A stretch of DNA of 64,000 nucleotides, taken from the NCBI GenBank assembly GCA_947463915.1, contig CANHVO010000002.1, positions 1 to 64,000 of the forward strand, written 5' to 3'. This document shows, piece by piece, positions 7,634 to 17,419 of this stretch. The notes beneath the pieces were generated by a model. The model was not told the origin of the DNA. It made no database searches and saw only the letters and a list, made by a program, of their open reading frames with translations. How positions within the stretch are numbered: the first letter of the stretch is position 1; every line of letters starts with the position of its first letter. Made by a program: the position numbers and the translations under genes. This DNA is from Planctomycetaceae bacterium. GTDB taxonomy: Bacteria; Planctomycetota; Planctomycetia; Pirellulales; Pirellulaceae.

Positions 7634-10329
7634 GAACCGACGCATCCGTTCACGACTATGCCAGCCAACTTTCGCCGGAACAGCAGGAGCAACTTGCTGT
7701 CATTCTGGACCAGTACTTGGTGGAGATCGAGGGAGGCACTGAACCGAACCTAGACGAGCTTTGCGATCAACATATCGAACTGGCACCTGCAATTCGCCAT
7801 TACGTTCAAAGTTTGCGGATTCTCAAAGTTGCAGCAACCGATGTCCGAGACAAATCCAACCGTCAACATCAACAGTCGGATATCCCGACGAAGCAAATCG
7901 GTGACTACCAAATTGTTCGCGAAATCGGCCGCGGCGGAATGGGAGTTGTTTACGAAGCGCACCAAATCTCCTTAGGGCGCCGCGTCGCATTGAAGCTGCT
8001 CCCCTTTGCCGCTGTTCTTGACCAACGTCAGATCGCACGCTTCCAAAACGAAGCTCAAGCGGCTGCGCAACTGCACCACCCGCACATCGTGCCCGTTTAT
8101 GCAATCGGCAATGATCGCGGCACTTATTTTTACAGCATGCAATTTATTGACGGACAATCGCTTGAGCAAGCGATAGCGAGTCTGCAGTCGGGCTTTGACG
8201 CCTGGACACCGTCAAGCCACTTGCCCAAAAGTTTTTCGGCGAGCTCTATTGATCGAGACGGGACAACCATCGAAGCCGCCTTGATCGACGACTTGTTAGT
8301 ACCGTCTCGAGACACACCCACTGCATTTAGGACGAATTCTTCCGAGCAGACCGAGTCGATTCGGCAGGTTGCAACCCACGTTTCGGTTCGATCCAGCAAT
8401 CACGTGAGGCGAATCGCCGAGCTTGGCATTCAAGCCGCGGATGCGTTGCATTTCGCCCATCAGCATGGGATCGTACATCGTGATATCAAGCCGTCCAATT
8501 TGCTTATCGATCGAGAAGGCAAACTTTGGATCGCGGATTTCGGGCTAGCTCAATGCGCTGGCTCGGGAAGCCTAACACGATCTGGCGATATTGTTGGTAC
8601 CCTTCGTTACATGAGTCCAGAGCAAGCGACCGGCAAAACGCACTGGATCGACAATCGCACGGACATCTACTCGCTTGGATTGACCTTGTATGAACTCCTA
8701 ACGCTTCATCCCGCCGTCGATAGCGATGATCGATTGACTATGTTGCGGCAAATCGAAAACGAGGAGCCAAAAGCACCGAGAAGAATCAATTCAGCGATTC
8801 CAGTTGATCTTGAAAACATCGTCATGAAGTCGATCTCGAAAGAGCGAGAGGACCGCTATGCAACAGCGGGTGACCTGGCAGCAGACTTGCAGCGTTGGCT
8901 CGACGGCAAAGTCATCTTGGCTCGGCGCCCTTCACTCATGGATCGCTCGGCGAGGTGGATTGCAAAGAACGCGCGTGCCGTGGCTTGTCTGTTGCTCGCA
9001 ATGTGTGTTTTGTTCGCGGCAGCGACCGTCACAGCTTCCCTGTTTCGAGCCAAGAATCAAGAAATCCGAACAGCAAATGAGCGAGCACTGCAGCACCTTG
9101 AGGTTGCGAACAACGTGGTGGATCAATTTGGTGCACAAATGCTCACCAAGCTAGAATGGGTGGCAGGTACTGAGGATCTACAACAAGAAGTTGCCCAGAA
9201 CTCGATTGAGTACCTGACTGCATTTGCAGAGTATGCGGCGATGGACCCTAATCAGGTTGTTCAAGTGGGGCGTGCATCGCTGAAGCTAGCTCAACTTTAT
9301 GAACTGCGTGGCGAAAACGATGCAGCAATCGCGGCATACCGCCGCTCGCTCGAGCATCTCGACAAACACCGATTAACGAATCGCGAAATGGGCGAGCTTA
9401 GCCAAGATCTTTTTACATGTCGGAACAATCTTGGCTGCGTACTGATGCGAAGTGGTCGCTTCAATGAAGCGGCCGACTGCTTCAAACTATGCTTGAATTC
9501 CATCGAAGAAGATCACCGAGACCAAGTCGCATATGAGAATCCATCTGGTTTATGTAGAGCTCTAGCCCAACTAAATCTTGGGCATCTTTACTTCGAACGT
9601 GGTGAGCCTCGTTCGGCTCGCGTTGAGTTCGAAGCGGCGATGAGTACTTTGCGAACGGCCGCTTCTAGCTCCATCGCGATCAACCGATTGCTCGTCACGG
9701 TATTGCTCCAAATTTCCTCGAGTGAAAACAACGAGAGTGAACTCGCGATGGAGATGCTGACCCGAGCTTTGGAGCTAGCCGAGGCGAACGCAAGCCTGCA
9801 ATCCGATGCGGCTCCTGAACTCCATGAGGTATGCGTCTGCCAGCTTGCTCTGGGTGCGAAGTGCGCCAAAGCCAAAAACATTTCGCTAGCTATTGTTTGG
9901 TTTGAAAAGGCTGCGGCTGGACTCAATCGGTTGTCTGCGAAAAACCCCACGAATGTTCGTTTCCTGAGCGACCAAGCCAGTGCGTTGAACAATCTTGGGC
10001 AAATGGAAATGGAAGCGGGAACGACGGTTGTGGCATTAAAGTCGTTCACCGCATCAAGGAAAATCCTCGAAGGACTAGCGGCGAATTCGTCGGATTATGT
10101 AATACAGAGCAATTTAGGCGGGGTCTTGAACAATCAAGCTCTCGCCGAGGAAAATCTTGGGAACATGGAAACCGCAAAACGATTGTTGACACAAGCGATT
10201 GAGGTCCAAAGGCAAGCGGTTCAATCGGCCCCGGATAGCACACGTTGCCAAGCGTTTTTAAAAGAACATGAACAGCATTTGCTTCGAGTGTCAAGCAAAG
10301 TTACGATGAATCGAGATCAGCCGTTATGA
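7630..10329 (+). CDS. Ser/Thr protein kinase with transmembrane segment and TPR domain
   Basis: The 899-residue protein has a short N-terminal region, an N-lobe at about 93-180 (GRGGMG near 100-105, Lys122), a low-complexity insert of about 70 residues (185-255), and a C-lobe with HRDIKPSN at 283-290 and DFG at 303-305. All catalytic residues are present. A membrane segment (CLLLAMCVLFAAATVTASLF) sits near 457-478. Tetratricopeptide-like helices fill the rest and should lie outside the membrane. It overlaps the sigma gene by 4 bp upstream and the surface-protein gene by 4 bp downstream, which points to translational coupling. Inference: it senses through the TPR part and controls the sigma factor. 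Confidence 0.92.
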   Translation: MRTDASVHDYASQLSPEQQEQLAVILDQYLVEIEGGTEPNLDELCDQHIELAPAIRHYVQSLRILKVAATDVRDKSNRQHQQSDIPTKQIGDYQIVREIGRGGMGVVYEAHQISLGRRVALKLLPFAAVLDQRQIARFQNEAQAAAQLHHPHIVPVYAIGNDRGTYFYSMQFIDGQSLEQAIASLQSGFDAWTPSSHLPKSFSASSIDRDGTTIEAALIDDLLVPSRDTPTAFRTNSSEQTESIRQVATHVSVRSSNHVRRIAELGIQAADALHFAHQHGIVHRDIKPSNLLIDREGKLWIADFGLAQCAGSGSLTRSGDIVGTLRYMSPEQATGKTHWIDNRTDIYSLGLTLYELLTLHPAVDSDDRLTMLRQIENEEPKAPRRINSAIPVDLENIVMKSISKEREDRYATAGDLAADLQRWLDGKVILARRPSLMDRSARWIAKNARAVACLLLAMCVLFAAATVTASLFRAKNQEIRTANERALQHLEVANNVVDQFGAQMLTKLEWVAGTEDLQQEVAQNSIEYLTAFAEYAAMDPNQVVQVGRASLKLAQLYELRGENDAAIAAYRRSLEHLDKHRLTNREMGELSQDLFTCRNNLGCVLMRSGRFNEAADCFKLCLNSIEEDHRDQVAYENPSGLCRALAQLNLGHLYFERGEPRSARVEFEAAMSTLRTAASSSIAINRLLVTVLLQISSSENNESELAMEMLTRALELAEANASLQSDAAPELHEVCVCQLALGAKCAKAKNISLAIVWFEKAAAGLNRLSAKNPTNVRFLSDQASALNNLGQMEMEAGTTVVALKSFTASRKILEGLAANSSDYVIQSNLGGVLNNQALAEENLGNMETAKRLLTQAIEVQRQAVQSAPDSTRCQAFLKEHEQHLLRVSSKVTMNRDQPL

Positions 10330-11990
10330 TAAACTCCAAGTCAAGTTTCATCGCTAGGCGAACAACGCGAAGACGATTTGCGCATTGCATTCGACGCTGT
10401 ATCGGTTTAGAACGTCTCGAGAGGCGAACGGTTTTCGCAAGCGATTTCGGTGCGAATCTGGAAGCCCATCTATTGGCGTGTAGCGTTGACGAAATGCAAC
10501 CTGAAGCGTTGGTGGAGCCCGTATCAACACCGGCATCCCAAGTCCGATCCGAGTCCGTTTACCAACCGAGCCCACGAAATAGTTCGTTCGAGATTGCAAG
10601 CTCATCTATTTCACTTGAAAACGGGGACCTCTTGGTGATTGAGGTCCCTTCAGCCTCATTCGCTGACATGCCCATCTATGACTCGTATCTATTTACGTAT
10701 AGTTATGCGCAAAATTACTTCTCGGATACCATCGGACAAGAGCTGGCTGCAATCAACTTCCAAGCGCTAGCGCAAGCCAGCGGTGCTTGGTCTACTAATG
10801 CAAGGTCTGCTGTTGATGGTTTCGTTGGGGCAGGCTCTCTTCCTTTAGGAACTGAATCGGAGACACTCGAGAACCAATTGCAGCCCTCAGATCGAACCAT
10901 CGTTTTGGCAAGCTTAACTGCGACCACCGACTTCGATGCAACCATTCGTGTGTTCGACAATTCTCAAGTTGATTCTCTTGTTGGTTCTAGACAATCCGAT
11001 TTCGGCATTAGGCAACTCCCAAGCGAAATACGAATCGAACCAAACTTGACTAGCGCAACGGTATTGCCCTATCCAGGTCCGACCATCACTCGAACGATCA
11101 TCGTAAATCGACAAGCCGACGGTTTGGTTGTCCAGGAGCAACCAACAAAGCAGTTTGGGCCAATGAAGCCTGAGCCAACAGAACGACAAGTATCCGACAG
11201 TGGTCTTGACGCAAATTCCGCTCTCATTTCGGCATCCGCTTCCAGTCAAACCTCGGTGACGAAGCCTAGTCGACCTGCCGTAACGATTAAGACGATTGAA
11301 ATCTCCCAAGTGCGACGTCACGAAGCCGCTAGACCGTGGCTGCGTTCAACCGTAGTTCAGACCCCTGCTCGACAACGCGACTTTGGTTTTGAAAAGAAGC
11401 CGACGATCGTCACCGCAAATGCAACCACTCCTCCACTGTCTCAGCCGACGAGTGCAAACAAATCTGAAAAGGGCGCGAAGTGGAATTCTCGAGTTTCAGC
11501 CACACGGCTGCAGCCTGTTGAATTCTTGTTAGCACCTCGTGATTTAGAAACCGAAAAAGTAGCCATCTTAGAGGCGAGGGCACCAGTTTCTACGGACGTT
11601 GCGATGGGCAGTTACTCCAATGTCAGCCAAATCGATCGCTTGGAAGATGAGGTTTTTCTGGACTGGCTCAGCGCAAGTGGACTCGGCATTCAAGCAGGTT
11701 CCTTAAGCTCCGAGGAATCGAGTGGTCAAAGCCCTTCGGCGCGGCATGGAAGCGAAGCATGGTTTTTGGCGATGACAACCGAGATGCAACGGCTGGCACA
11801 ATATCCGCCTGCGAATGCGAATCGAGACACCTGGAAAAGTTTAGTTCGATCGGCGTCGGAATCCGCTGCTGGCCAAGCCATTCTGGCGACGTTGTCGACC
11901 ATTTCAATGCAGCAAAAGGAAATGACTGCCTTTGACTCAAAGTCTGCCTGGGAATACGTGACTAAGGCGCACCAAAGCAGTCAAACATAG
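10326..11990 (+). CDS. Exported protein with planctomycete LExLExR N-terminal motif
   Basis: The 554-residue protein matches no enzyme family I know. Residues 28-34 read LERLERR, followed by a short hydrophobic stretch and Ala-Ser-Asp, the pattern found at the N-terminus of many planctomycete cell-surface proteins after an Arg-rich leader. The body is rich in Ser, Thr, Gln and Pro, low in Cys, and mostly unstructured in appearance. The gene overlaps the kinase stop by 4 bp (ATGA), so it is the third member of the sigma/kinase operon. It may be the cell-surface partner or substrate of the kinase; that is inference. Confidence 0.7.
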   Translation: MINSKSSFIARRTTRRRFAHCIRRCIGLERLERRTVFASDFGANLEAHLLACSVDEMQPEALVEPVSTPASQVRSESVYQPSPRNSSFEIASSSISLENGDLLVIEVPSASFADMPIYDSYLFTYSYAQNYFSDTIGQELAAINFQALAQASGAWSTNARSAVDGFVGAGSLPLGTESETLENQLQPSDRTIVLASLTATTDFDATIRVFDNSQVDSLVGSRQSDFGIRQLPSEIRIEPNLTSATVLPYPGPTITRTIIVNRQADGLVVQEQPTKQFGPMKPEPTERQVSDSGLDANSALISASASSQTSVTKPSRPAVTIKTIEISQVRRHEAARPWLRSTVVQTPARQRDFGFEKKPTIVTANATTPPLSQPTSANKSEKGAKWNSRVSATRLQPVEFLLAPRDLETEKVAILEARAPVSTDVAMGSYSNVSQIDRLEDEVFLDWLSASGLGIQAGSLSSEESSGQSPSARHGSEAWFLAMTTEMQRLAQYPPANANRDTWKSLVRSASESAAGQAILATLSTISMQQKEMTAFDSKSAWEYVTKAHQSSQT

Positions 11991-12039
11991 GCTTTGCCGC
12001 ACAGGATTCCCAAGGTATGGAGAGCAAAGCTACTCCGAT

Positions 12040-12159
12040 AAGGCGAGCGACAGGAAAAAACAGGCCACCTTCGTAGCTGGATTCGCCATAATTCCGTACG
12101 TTCTGAATTCTGGCGAATCCAGCTACGGTACTTTTCCGCCCGCCGCCCGTCAAAACACC
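12040..12159. repeat. Family A MITE-like palindrome, copy 2
   Basis: The 56-bp core is at 12072-12127 and starts CGTAGCTGGATTCGCC; the left arm has diverged more than in the other copies. AAGGCGAGCGACAGG at the left is mirrored by CCGCCCGCCGCCCGTC at the right. It fills most of the 302-bp gap between the surface protein and the methylase, which holds no gene. Confidence 0.8.
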
Positions 12160-12292
12160 TTTCTCTCCGTGTTATCCAAGCAATTTGTCACTAGGGAGGG
12201 TGGGCCAGTCGAACGGGCCATAGGTTTTTGAGATAACTTCGGTACCATTTCCATCTGAAATAAATCTTCGATGCTTCGACGGAAAGTGACTC

Positions 12293-13174
12293 ATGGCAGT
12301 CCTAACCCAACCAATTAAATGGCACGGCGGCAAATACTATCTGCGCAAGTGGATTGTTGGGCTAATGCCCCCGCATCTTCATTACGTGGAACCGTTCTTT
12401 GGCGGTGGTGGCATTCTGTTGGCGAGAGACCCTGATAAAGATTGGATGGCAACCGAAACCGAGAAATCGCCGACGGCAAAGCTTCCGGCTGCGATTCAGG
12501 GTAGCAGTGAGGTTGCAAACGATCTTCATGGCGAATTGATCAACTTTTGGCGAGTCTTGCAGAATCCGGAGGACTTTGAGGGTTTTCGGAAGCGAATCGA
12601 AATGACTCCCTTTAGCGAAGCGGAGTTCGATGACGCGTTGGAGAGTTCGAGTTCAGGTAAACCAGCCAGCAACCTAGAGCGAGCGGTTCGGTTTTTTATC
12701 CTTGCGCGCCAGTCGAGACAAGGACTGATGAAGGACTTCGCAACGCTTTCGCGAAATCGAACCCGAAGCCGGATCAATGAACAAGTTTCGGCTTGGCTGA
12801 ACGTGATCGAGGGGCTGCCCGATGTGCACCAGCGACTCCGCAATGTCGTAATTTTGAATCAAAGCGCATGTGACGTTATTCGCAAACAAGACGGGGAAAA
12901 CACGTTGTTCTACTGCGACCCGCCCTATGTTCATGAAACTCGGTCTACGACGGGGGAATATGCCTTTGAGATGACGGAGGATCAGCATCGCGAGTTGCTG
13001 GACCTACTAGCGGGGATTTCCGGTAAATTTATGTTGAGCGGCTACCCGAGCAAACTCTATCAGGAATGGGAAGTCCGGCACGGTTGGAAACGGCACGAGT
13101 TCTTAATCGACAACAAAGCGGCTGCAGGTAAAGTCAAGGAAACGAAGACAGAATGTCTTTGGTGCAATTTCTAG
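12293..13174 (+). CDS. D12-class DNA N6-adenine methyltransferase (Dam-like)
   Basis: The 293-residue enzyme has the motif order of the alpha-class adenine methylases: KWHGGK at 9-14, the SAM-binding VEPFFGGGG at 32-40, and the catalytic DPPY at 209-212. Length is normal for Dam-like proteins. It would move a methyl group from SAM to the N6 of adenine in a short DNA site; the site itself cannot be read off. GGAAAG lies upstream of the ATG. No restriction nuclease or mobile-element gene flanks it, so it is an orphan methylase here. D12 enzymes are often carried by phages and islands, so acquisition is possible. Confidence 0.9.
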   Translation: MAVLTQPIKWHGGKYYLRKWIVGLMPPHLHYVEPFFGGGGILLARDPDKDWMATETEKSPTAKLPAAIQGSSEVANDLHGELINFWRVLQNPEDFEGFRKRIEMTPFSEAEFDDALESSSSGKPASNLERAVRFFILARQSRQGLMKDFATLSRNRTRSRINEQVSAWLNVIEGLPDVHQRLRNVVILNQSACDVIRKQDGENTLFYCDPPYVHETRSTTGEYAFEMTEDQHRELLDLLAGISGKFMLSGYPSKLYQEWEVRHGWKRHEFLIDNKAAAGKVKETKTECLWCNF

Positions 13175-13207
13175 CATGCAATGATCTTTTAGCGCACCAA
13201 GCATGTT

Positions 13208-13299
13208 GCGAACATTGGACTCAAGGTCCGAGTTCGCTGCGGTCCATGGAGCCCGAGCTTGCGACGGGCAGCGACTGGTGGGCTTGCCCCACCAAAGTC
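13208..13299. repeat. Two hairpins after the methylase gene
   Basis: The first (13208-13237) pairs GCGAAC with GTTCGC and GGAC with GTCC inside. The second (13273-13299) pairs GACTGGTGGG with CCCACCAAAGTC around a CTTG loop, with mispairs. Neither has a T run, so termination is only possible, not shown. The rest of 13175-13444 shows no gene. Confidence 0.4.
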
Positions 13300-13444
13300 G
13301 CAAATGCTTGGCGGTCTACACGGCGGAGCGGTTCGAAAAAGCACCCGTGCAATTAGACTCCGGTCCAGATACAATGATCCTCAAGTTGCAATGGTTCGAA
13401 TCCCCCATTCCCCTCCCTCACAATCCTCGATCTGAGGTCCTGCT

Positions 13445-16400
13445 ATGTGGCATCGCATTTTCATTGGTACGTTATGGTCGTGTTTCGGCCTGTTGCTGAC
13501 TTCCCCCGATCGACTCGTTGCTGATAGTAACCAAGATGCAACCGAAATCCTCAAGCAAACCGGTGTGACGGGCGGTTTCATCGTCCATCTCGGCATTAGC
13601 TCGGGTGAGCTGACGGCCGCTTTGAAACACGGAGATGGCATCCAAGTCCAAGGCTTAGATCGCGATACGGAGGTCGTCCTTCGCGCTCGTGAACGAATTC
13701 GTGCACTCGGAATCTATGGCGACGTAGCGGTCGAACAGCTTGAGGGTACGCAGCTGCCTTACATCGACAATTTGGTCAATCTCATTGTTATCGAAAACCA
13801 AAGTGGCATCTCCGACGAAGAAGTGCTCCGGGTGCTGGTGCCAAATGGAGTTGCCTATCGAAAAGACATGAACGGCACATGGAGCAAAACCGTCAAGCCG
13901 CGTCCTAGCAACATCGATGAATGGTCCCACTATCTGCATGATGCGAGCGGAAACTCGGTAGCTCATGATGATGTTGTGGCGCCACCTCGGCATTTGCAGT
14001 GGGTTGGGAGTCCACGTTATTCCCGCCACCACGATCGCATGGCTAGCATGAGCGCGTTGGTTTCAACCGGCGGACGCATGTTTTATATTATGGACGAAGG
14101 GAGTCGGATCTCAATCCAGTTGCCATCAAAATGGAAGCTGATCGCGCGAGATGCTTTCAATGGCACCGTCTTGTGGAAACGAGACATCGACAACTGGCAA
14201 AGCCATCTCTGGCCCCTTAAGAGCGGTCCGACCCAGCTATCGCGCCGACTGGTGTCAACAGAGGACACGGTTTTTGCAACATTGGGAGCAGACGCACCAT
14301 TGACGGCTATCGATGCCGCGACTGGCAAGACCGTTCGCACGTATGAGGGGACGGACGGGACCGAAGAGATCGTCAACACCGAAGGGCTGTTGTTTCTTGT
14401 CGTTCGAAAAGGGAAACGTCAACTTGCAGACTACGCTCCGTTGAACGGGACTGTAGGCGATCAAGCTCTTGCACGCGAAATGTTTTGGGATGAAGATCCT
14501 CGCGTCTTAATGGCTGTCGATGCGAAATCGGGTAAAACGTTATGGGCCAAGCAAACCAAGATCTCGCCGCTAACTTTGGCGGCTGACAAGTCGCGGGTTT
14601 ATTTCCACGACGGCGAGAAATTGATTAGCGTAGAACATCAAACCGGCAAGATCGCTTGGGAGACGAACCCAGTTAGCCGTCGCAATCAATTCACATTCAA
14701 CTTCGGCCCTCGGTTGGTGGTCGACGAGGAAGTAGTTCTCTATGCAGGCGGCGACGGCAAGATGATCAGCGTGTCCAAGGATAACGGACAGAGGCTCTGG
14801 GATTCGGTTCATCCTAATTCTGGCTATCAATCGCCACAGGACTTGTTGGTGATGGACGGACTCGTTTGGGTTGCACCCACAACCTCTGGGAAAGACACAG
14901 GCGTTTACACAGGACGAGATCCTAAGACAGGAGAGATCAAGAAGGAATTTGCGCCGGACGTTGACACCTATTGGTTCCATCACCGTTGTTATATCGCCAA
15001 AGCAACCGACAACTTTCTGATACCGTCTAGGACTGGAACCGAGTTTGTGAGCCCTGACACCAAGCACTGGGACATCAACCACTGGGTGCGCGGCGGTTGC
15101 CTTTACGGTGTCATGCCATGCAATGGCCTGACTTACGCTCCGCCGCACAATTGTGCCTGCTACCCTGAAGCCAAGTTGTTCGGTTTCAATGCGCTCGCGC
15201 CACTTGCACCAACGCGTCCAATCCCAACGAATGTCACCGAAGAAGGACGATTGCAAAAAGGCACCGAGTTCTTGACGCCACTCGAGGATGTCGCTGAGGC
15301 AAAACGAGGAGATTGGCCTACATTCCGACACGATGGATCGCGAAGCGGCTCAGCATCAGAAATGATACCACCAGCAGTTGATCGCAAGTGGAGTATCGAT
15401 CTCGGAGGTCGATTAACGTCACCGGTCATCGCAAACGGGAAAGTCTACGTTGCCAAAATGGATGCGCACACGTTGTACGCATTTGATGAAGCGACCGGCA
15501 AGGAAGTATGGTCGTTTACCGCTGGCGCGCGAATCGACTCGCCTCCGACCGTACACCGAGGCAAGGTCGTTTTTGGTGGAACCGACGGATGGGTGTACTG
15601 CTTGCAAGCGTCGAACGGAAAATTAGCCTGGCGATACCGAGCAGCTCCGATGGATCGACGAACAATGACTTACGAACAACTTGAATCGCTTTGGCCTGTT
15701 CATGGTAGTGTTTTGATTCAAGACGATATCGTGAACTGTGTTTCCGGTCGCTCCAACTTTTTGGATGGCGGTTTACGATTAATTCGATTGGAGCTTGCGA
15801 CCGGAAAGAAGCTGACCGAGAACATCATGGACGAAACCAATCCTGAAACGGGCAACAACATTCAGGACAAAATCAAGGTGCTGCAGATGCCAGTCGGGCT
15901 ACCTGATATCTTGTCGACCGATGGCAAGTTCGTTTATATGAAATCGCAGAAGTTTGACTTGGAAGGGAACCGCCTCGAGATCGGTCCAAATTCAGGAGAT
16001 TTCGTTGGACAAGCCTCAGTGCAGCGAGGGGAGTCAGCTCACTTGTTCGCACCGATGGGCTTCTTGGATGACTCTTGGTTCCATAGGTCGTATTGGGTGC
16101 TTGGCCAGAGCTTCGCCGGAGGGCATGGCGGATACTATCAGGCCGGTCGATTTGCACCTTCTGGCCGTATCATGGTCAATGGCAATGGATACGTTTATGG
16201 GTACGGACGCAAGCCCGAGTATCTTCGATGGACGACGACGATGGAACATCAACTGTTCAAAGCGGACCCCAACCCACCTGAGATCCCAGCCAATTTTATC
16301 AAAACACCAAATGCAAATCCGGTGGCTGGGAGTTCTTATGCTCAATTCCAAAAAGCACCGAGCCTGAACCCAGCTGGAAAGGCGATCACGATCGAAGCTT

Positions 16401-17419
16401 GGGTGACAGCCACGAAGCCCAACGGCGTGATCGTTGCGAGAGGTGGACCAGCCGAAGGGTTCGCGCTCATTCTCGAAGAGGGAGTTCCGGCGTTCCTCGT
16501 TCGATCGGACGCGAAACTAAGCAAGGTGAAAGGGCCGAACCGAATCGTCGGAGGCTGGCATCATGTGGTTGGTGTATTGACCGAGGACAAAAAAATGCGA
16601 CTGTTTGTCGATGGTGAGCGAGTTGGAGAAGCGACCGCATCAGGGCTTCTAACCAAAGATCCAGCCCAGGGAATGGAAATCGGTATGGACGGTGGCTCTG
16701 CGGTTGGTGAATACGAGACACCCAACTCCTTCGCCGGAATCATCGACGAAGTGCGATTCTACTTGAATGCGACCGAGGACGAAGCCATTGCGGAACGGTT
16801 TAAAAACGGTTCCGAACTCGGCAATGATCCTAAGCTAGTCATCACTTTTGACGATGGCACTGCCCGCGACTTTTCGACACACCGAAACAACGGCACACTG
16901 GAAGGTGGCGCAGTGGTTGATGGCAAGATCGGCAAAGCGATTCAGTTCACTGCAAAAAAGGCCGCGAGCAAAAACTCACCTGCTTCCAAACTAGGGGCTG
17001 GAGCCAAATCGGGTGCTGCTGGGAGTGCACCTGACAAGGAGGGGGACGAGAAACCGAGCAATAGTCTCGTCAAACCAAAGTGGGCGAACGATGTCCCCAT
17101 TTATGTTCGAGCGATGGTTTTGGCAGGAAACAAACTCTTCATTGCCGGACCACTAGATATCATCGACGAAGAAGAGACCTTCAAAAAGTTGTCTGAGAAA
17201 GACGAGGAAGTTCAAAAGTTATTGGCCGATCAAGACGAGGCATTGGAAGGTAAGGTAAGCGGGCTCTTGTTGGCAATCAATTGCGATAGCGGCCTTGTCG
17301 AGCACCAAATTGAGCTCGGGACGTTGCCTGCCTGGGATGGCATGGCCGGAGCAAACGGAAAACTCTACCTTTCCACGATCGATGGAAGACTCATGTGCTT
17401 TGGCAAGGATAGCGAATGA
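13445..17419 (+). CDS. Large exported PQQ-type beta-propeller protein with methyltransferase-like and LamG domains
   Basis: The 1324-residue protein starts with a signal peptide (about 1-26). Residues 35-140 have the fold pattern of a class I methyltransferase (HLGISSGEL, then GLDRD, then a YIDNLVNLIVIEN strand). Two blades-rich PQQ-like propeller regions follow (about 190-560 and 620-940; WSFTAGARIDSPPTVHRGKV is typical), then a LamG/concanavalin domain at about 960-1120 (AITIEAWVTA, GGWHHVVGVLTEDKKMRLFV, AGIIDEVRFY). GAGG lies 7 bases before the ATG. The usual Gly-rich SAM loop is altered to GISSGE, so methyl transfer is doubtful. Its stop overlaps the next start by 4 bp. Location should be outside the cytoplasm; substrate unknown. 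Confidence 0.8.
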   Translation: MWHRIFIGTLWSCFGLLLTSPDRLVADSNQDATEILKQTGVTGGFIVHLGISSGELTAALKHGDGIQVQGLDRDTEVVLRARERIRALGIYGDVAVEQLEGTQLPYIDNLVNLIVIENQSGISDEEVLRVLVPNGVAYRKDMNGTWSKTVKPRPSNIDEWSHYLHDASGNSVAHDDVVAPPRHLQWVGSPRYSRHHDRMASMSALVSTGGRMFYIMDEGSRISIQLPSKWKLIARDAFNGTVLWKRDIDNWQSHLWPLKSGPTQLSRRLVSTEDTVFATLGADAPLTAIDAATGKTVRTYEGTDGTEEIVNTEGLLFLVVRKGKRQLADYAPLNGTVGDQALAREMFWDEDPRVLMAVDAKSGKTLWAKQTKISPLTLAADKSRVYFHDGEKLISVEHQTGKIAWETNPVSRRNQFTFNFGPRLVVDEEVVLYAGGDGKMISVSKDNGQRLWDSVHPNSGYQSPQDLLVMDGLVWVAPTTSGKDTGVYTGRDPKTGEIKKEFAPDVDTYWFHHRCYIAKATDNFLIPSRTGTEFVSPDTKHWDINHWVRGGCLYGVMPCNGLTYAPPHNCACYPEAKLFGFNALAPLAPTRPIPTNVTEEGRLQKGTEFLTPLEDVAEAKRGDWPTFRHDGSRSGSASEMIPPAVDRKWSIDLGGRLTSPVIANGKVYVAKMDAHTLYAFDEATGKEVWSFTAGARIDSPPTVHRGKVVFGGTDGWVYCLQASNGKLAWRYRAAPMDRRTMTYEQLESLWPVHGSVLIQDDIVNCVSGRSNFLDGGLRLIRLELATGKKLTENIMDETNPETGNNIQDKIKVLQMPVGLPDILSTDGKFVYMKSQKFDLEGNRLEIGPNSGDFVGQASVQRGESAHLFAPMGFLDDSWFHRSYWVLGQSFAGGHGGYYQAGRFAPSGRIMVNGNGYVYGYGRKPEYLRWTTTMEHQLFKADPNPPEIPANFIKTPNANPVAGSSYAQFQKAPSLNPAGKAITIEAWVTATKPNGVIVARGGPAEGFALILEEGVPAFLVRSDAKLSKVKGPNRIVGGWHHVVGVLTEDKKMRLFVDGERVGEATASGLLTKDPAQGMEIGMDGGSAVGEYETPNSFAGIIDEVRFYLNATEDEAIAERFKNGSELGNDPKLVITFDDGTARDFSTHRNNGTLEGGAVVDGKIGKAIQFTAKKAASKNSPASKLGAGAKSGAAGSAPDKEGDEKPSNSLVKPKWANDVPIYVRAMVLAGNKLFIAGPLDIIDEEETFKKLSEKDEEVQKLLADQDEALEGKVSGLLLAINCDSGLVEHQIELGTLPAWDGMAGANGKLYLSTIDGRLMCFGKDSE

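Noticed and set aside
7041-7742. A 233-residue plus-strand frame over the sigma gene.
   Set aside because: It is another frame of the sigma-factor gene, which has clear family motifs.
13385-13405. GGTTCGAATCCCCC, which looks like a tRNA T-arm.
   Set aside because: No acceptor, D or anticodon stem can be formed around it on either strand.
14570-15331. A 253-residue frame on the minus strand inside the PQQ gene.
   Set aside because: It is the shadow of a clear propeller region and has no recognisable domain.
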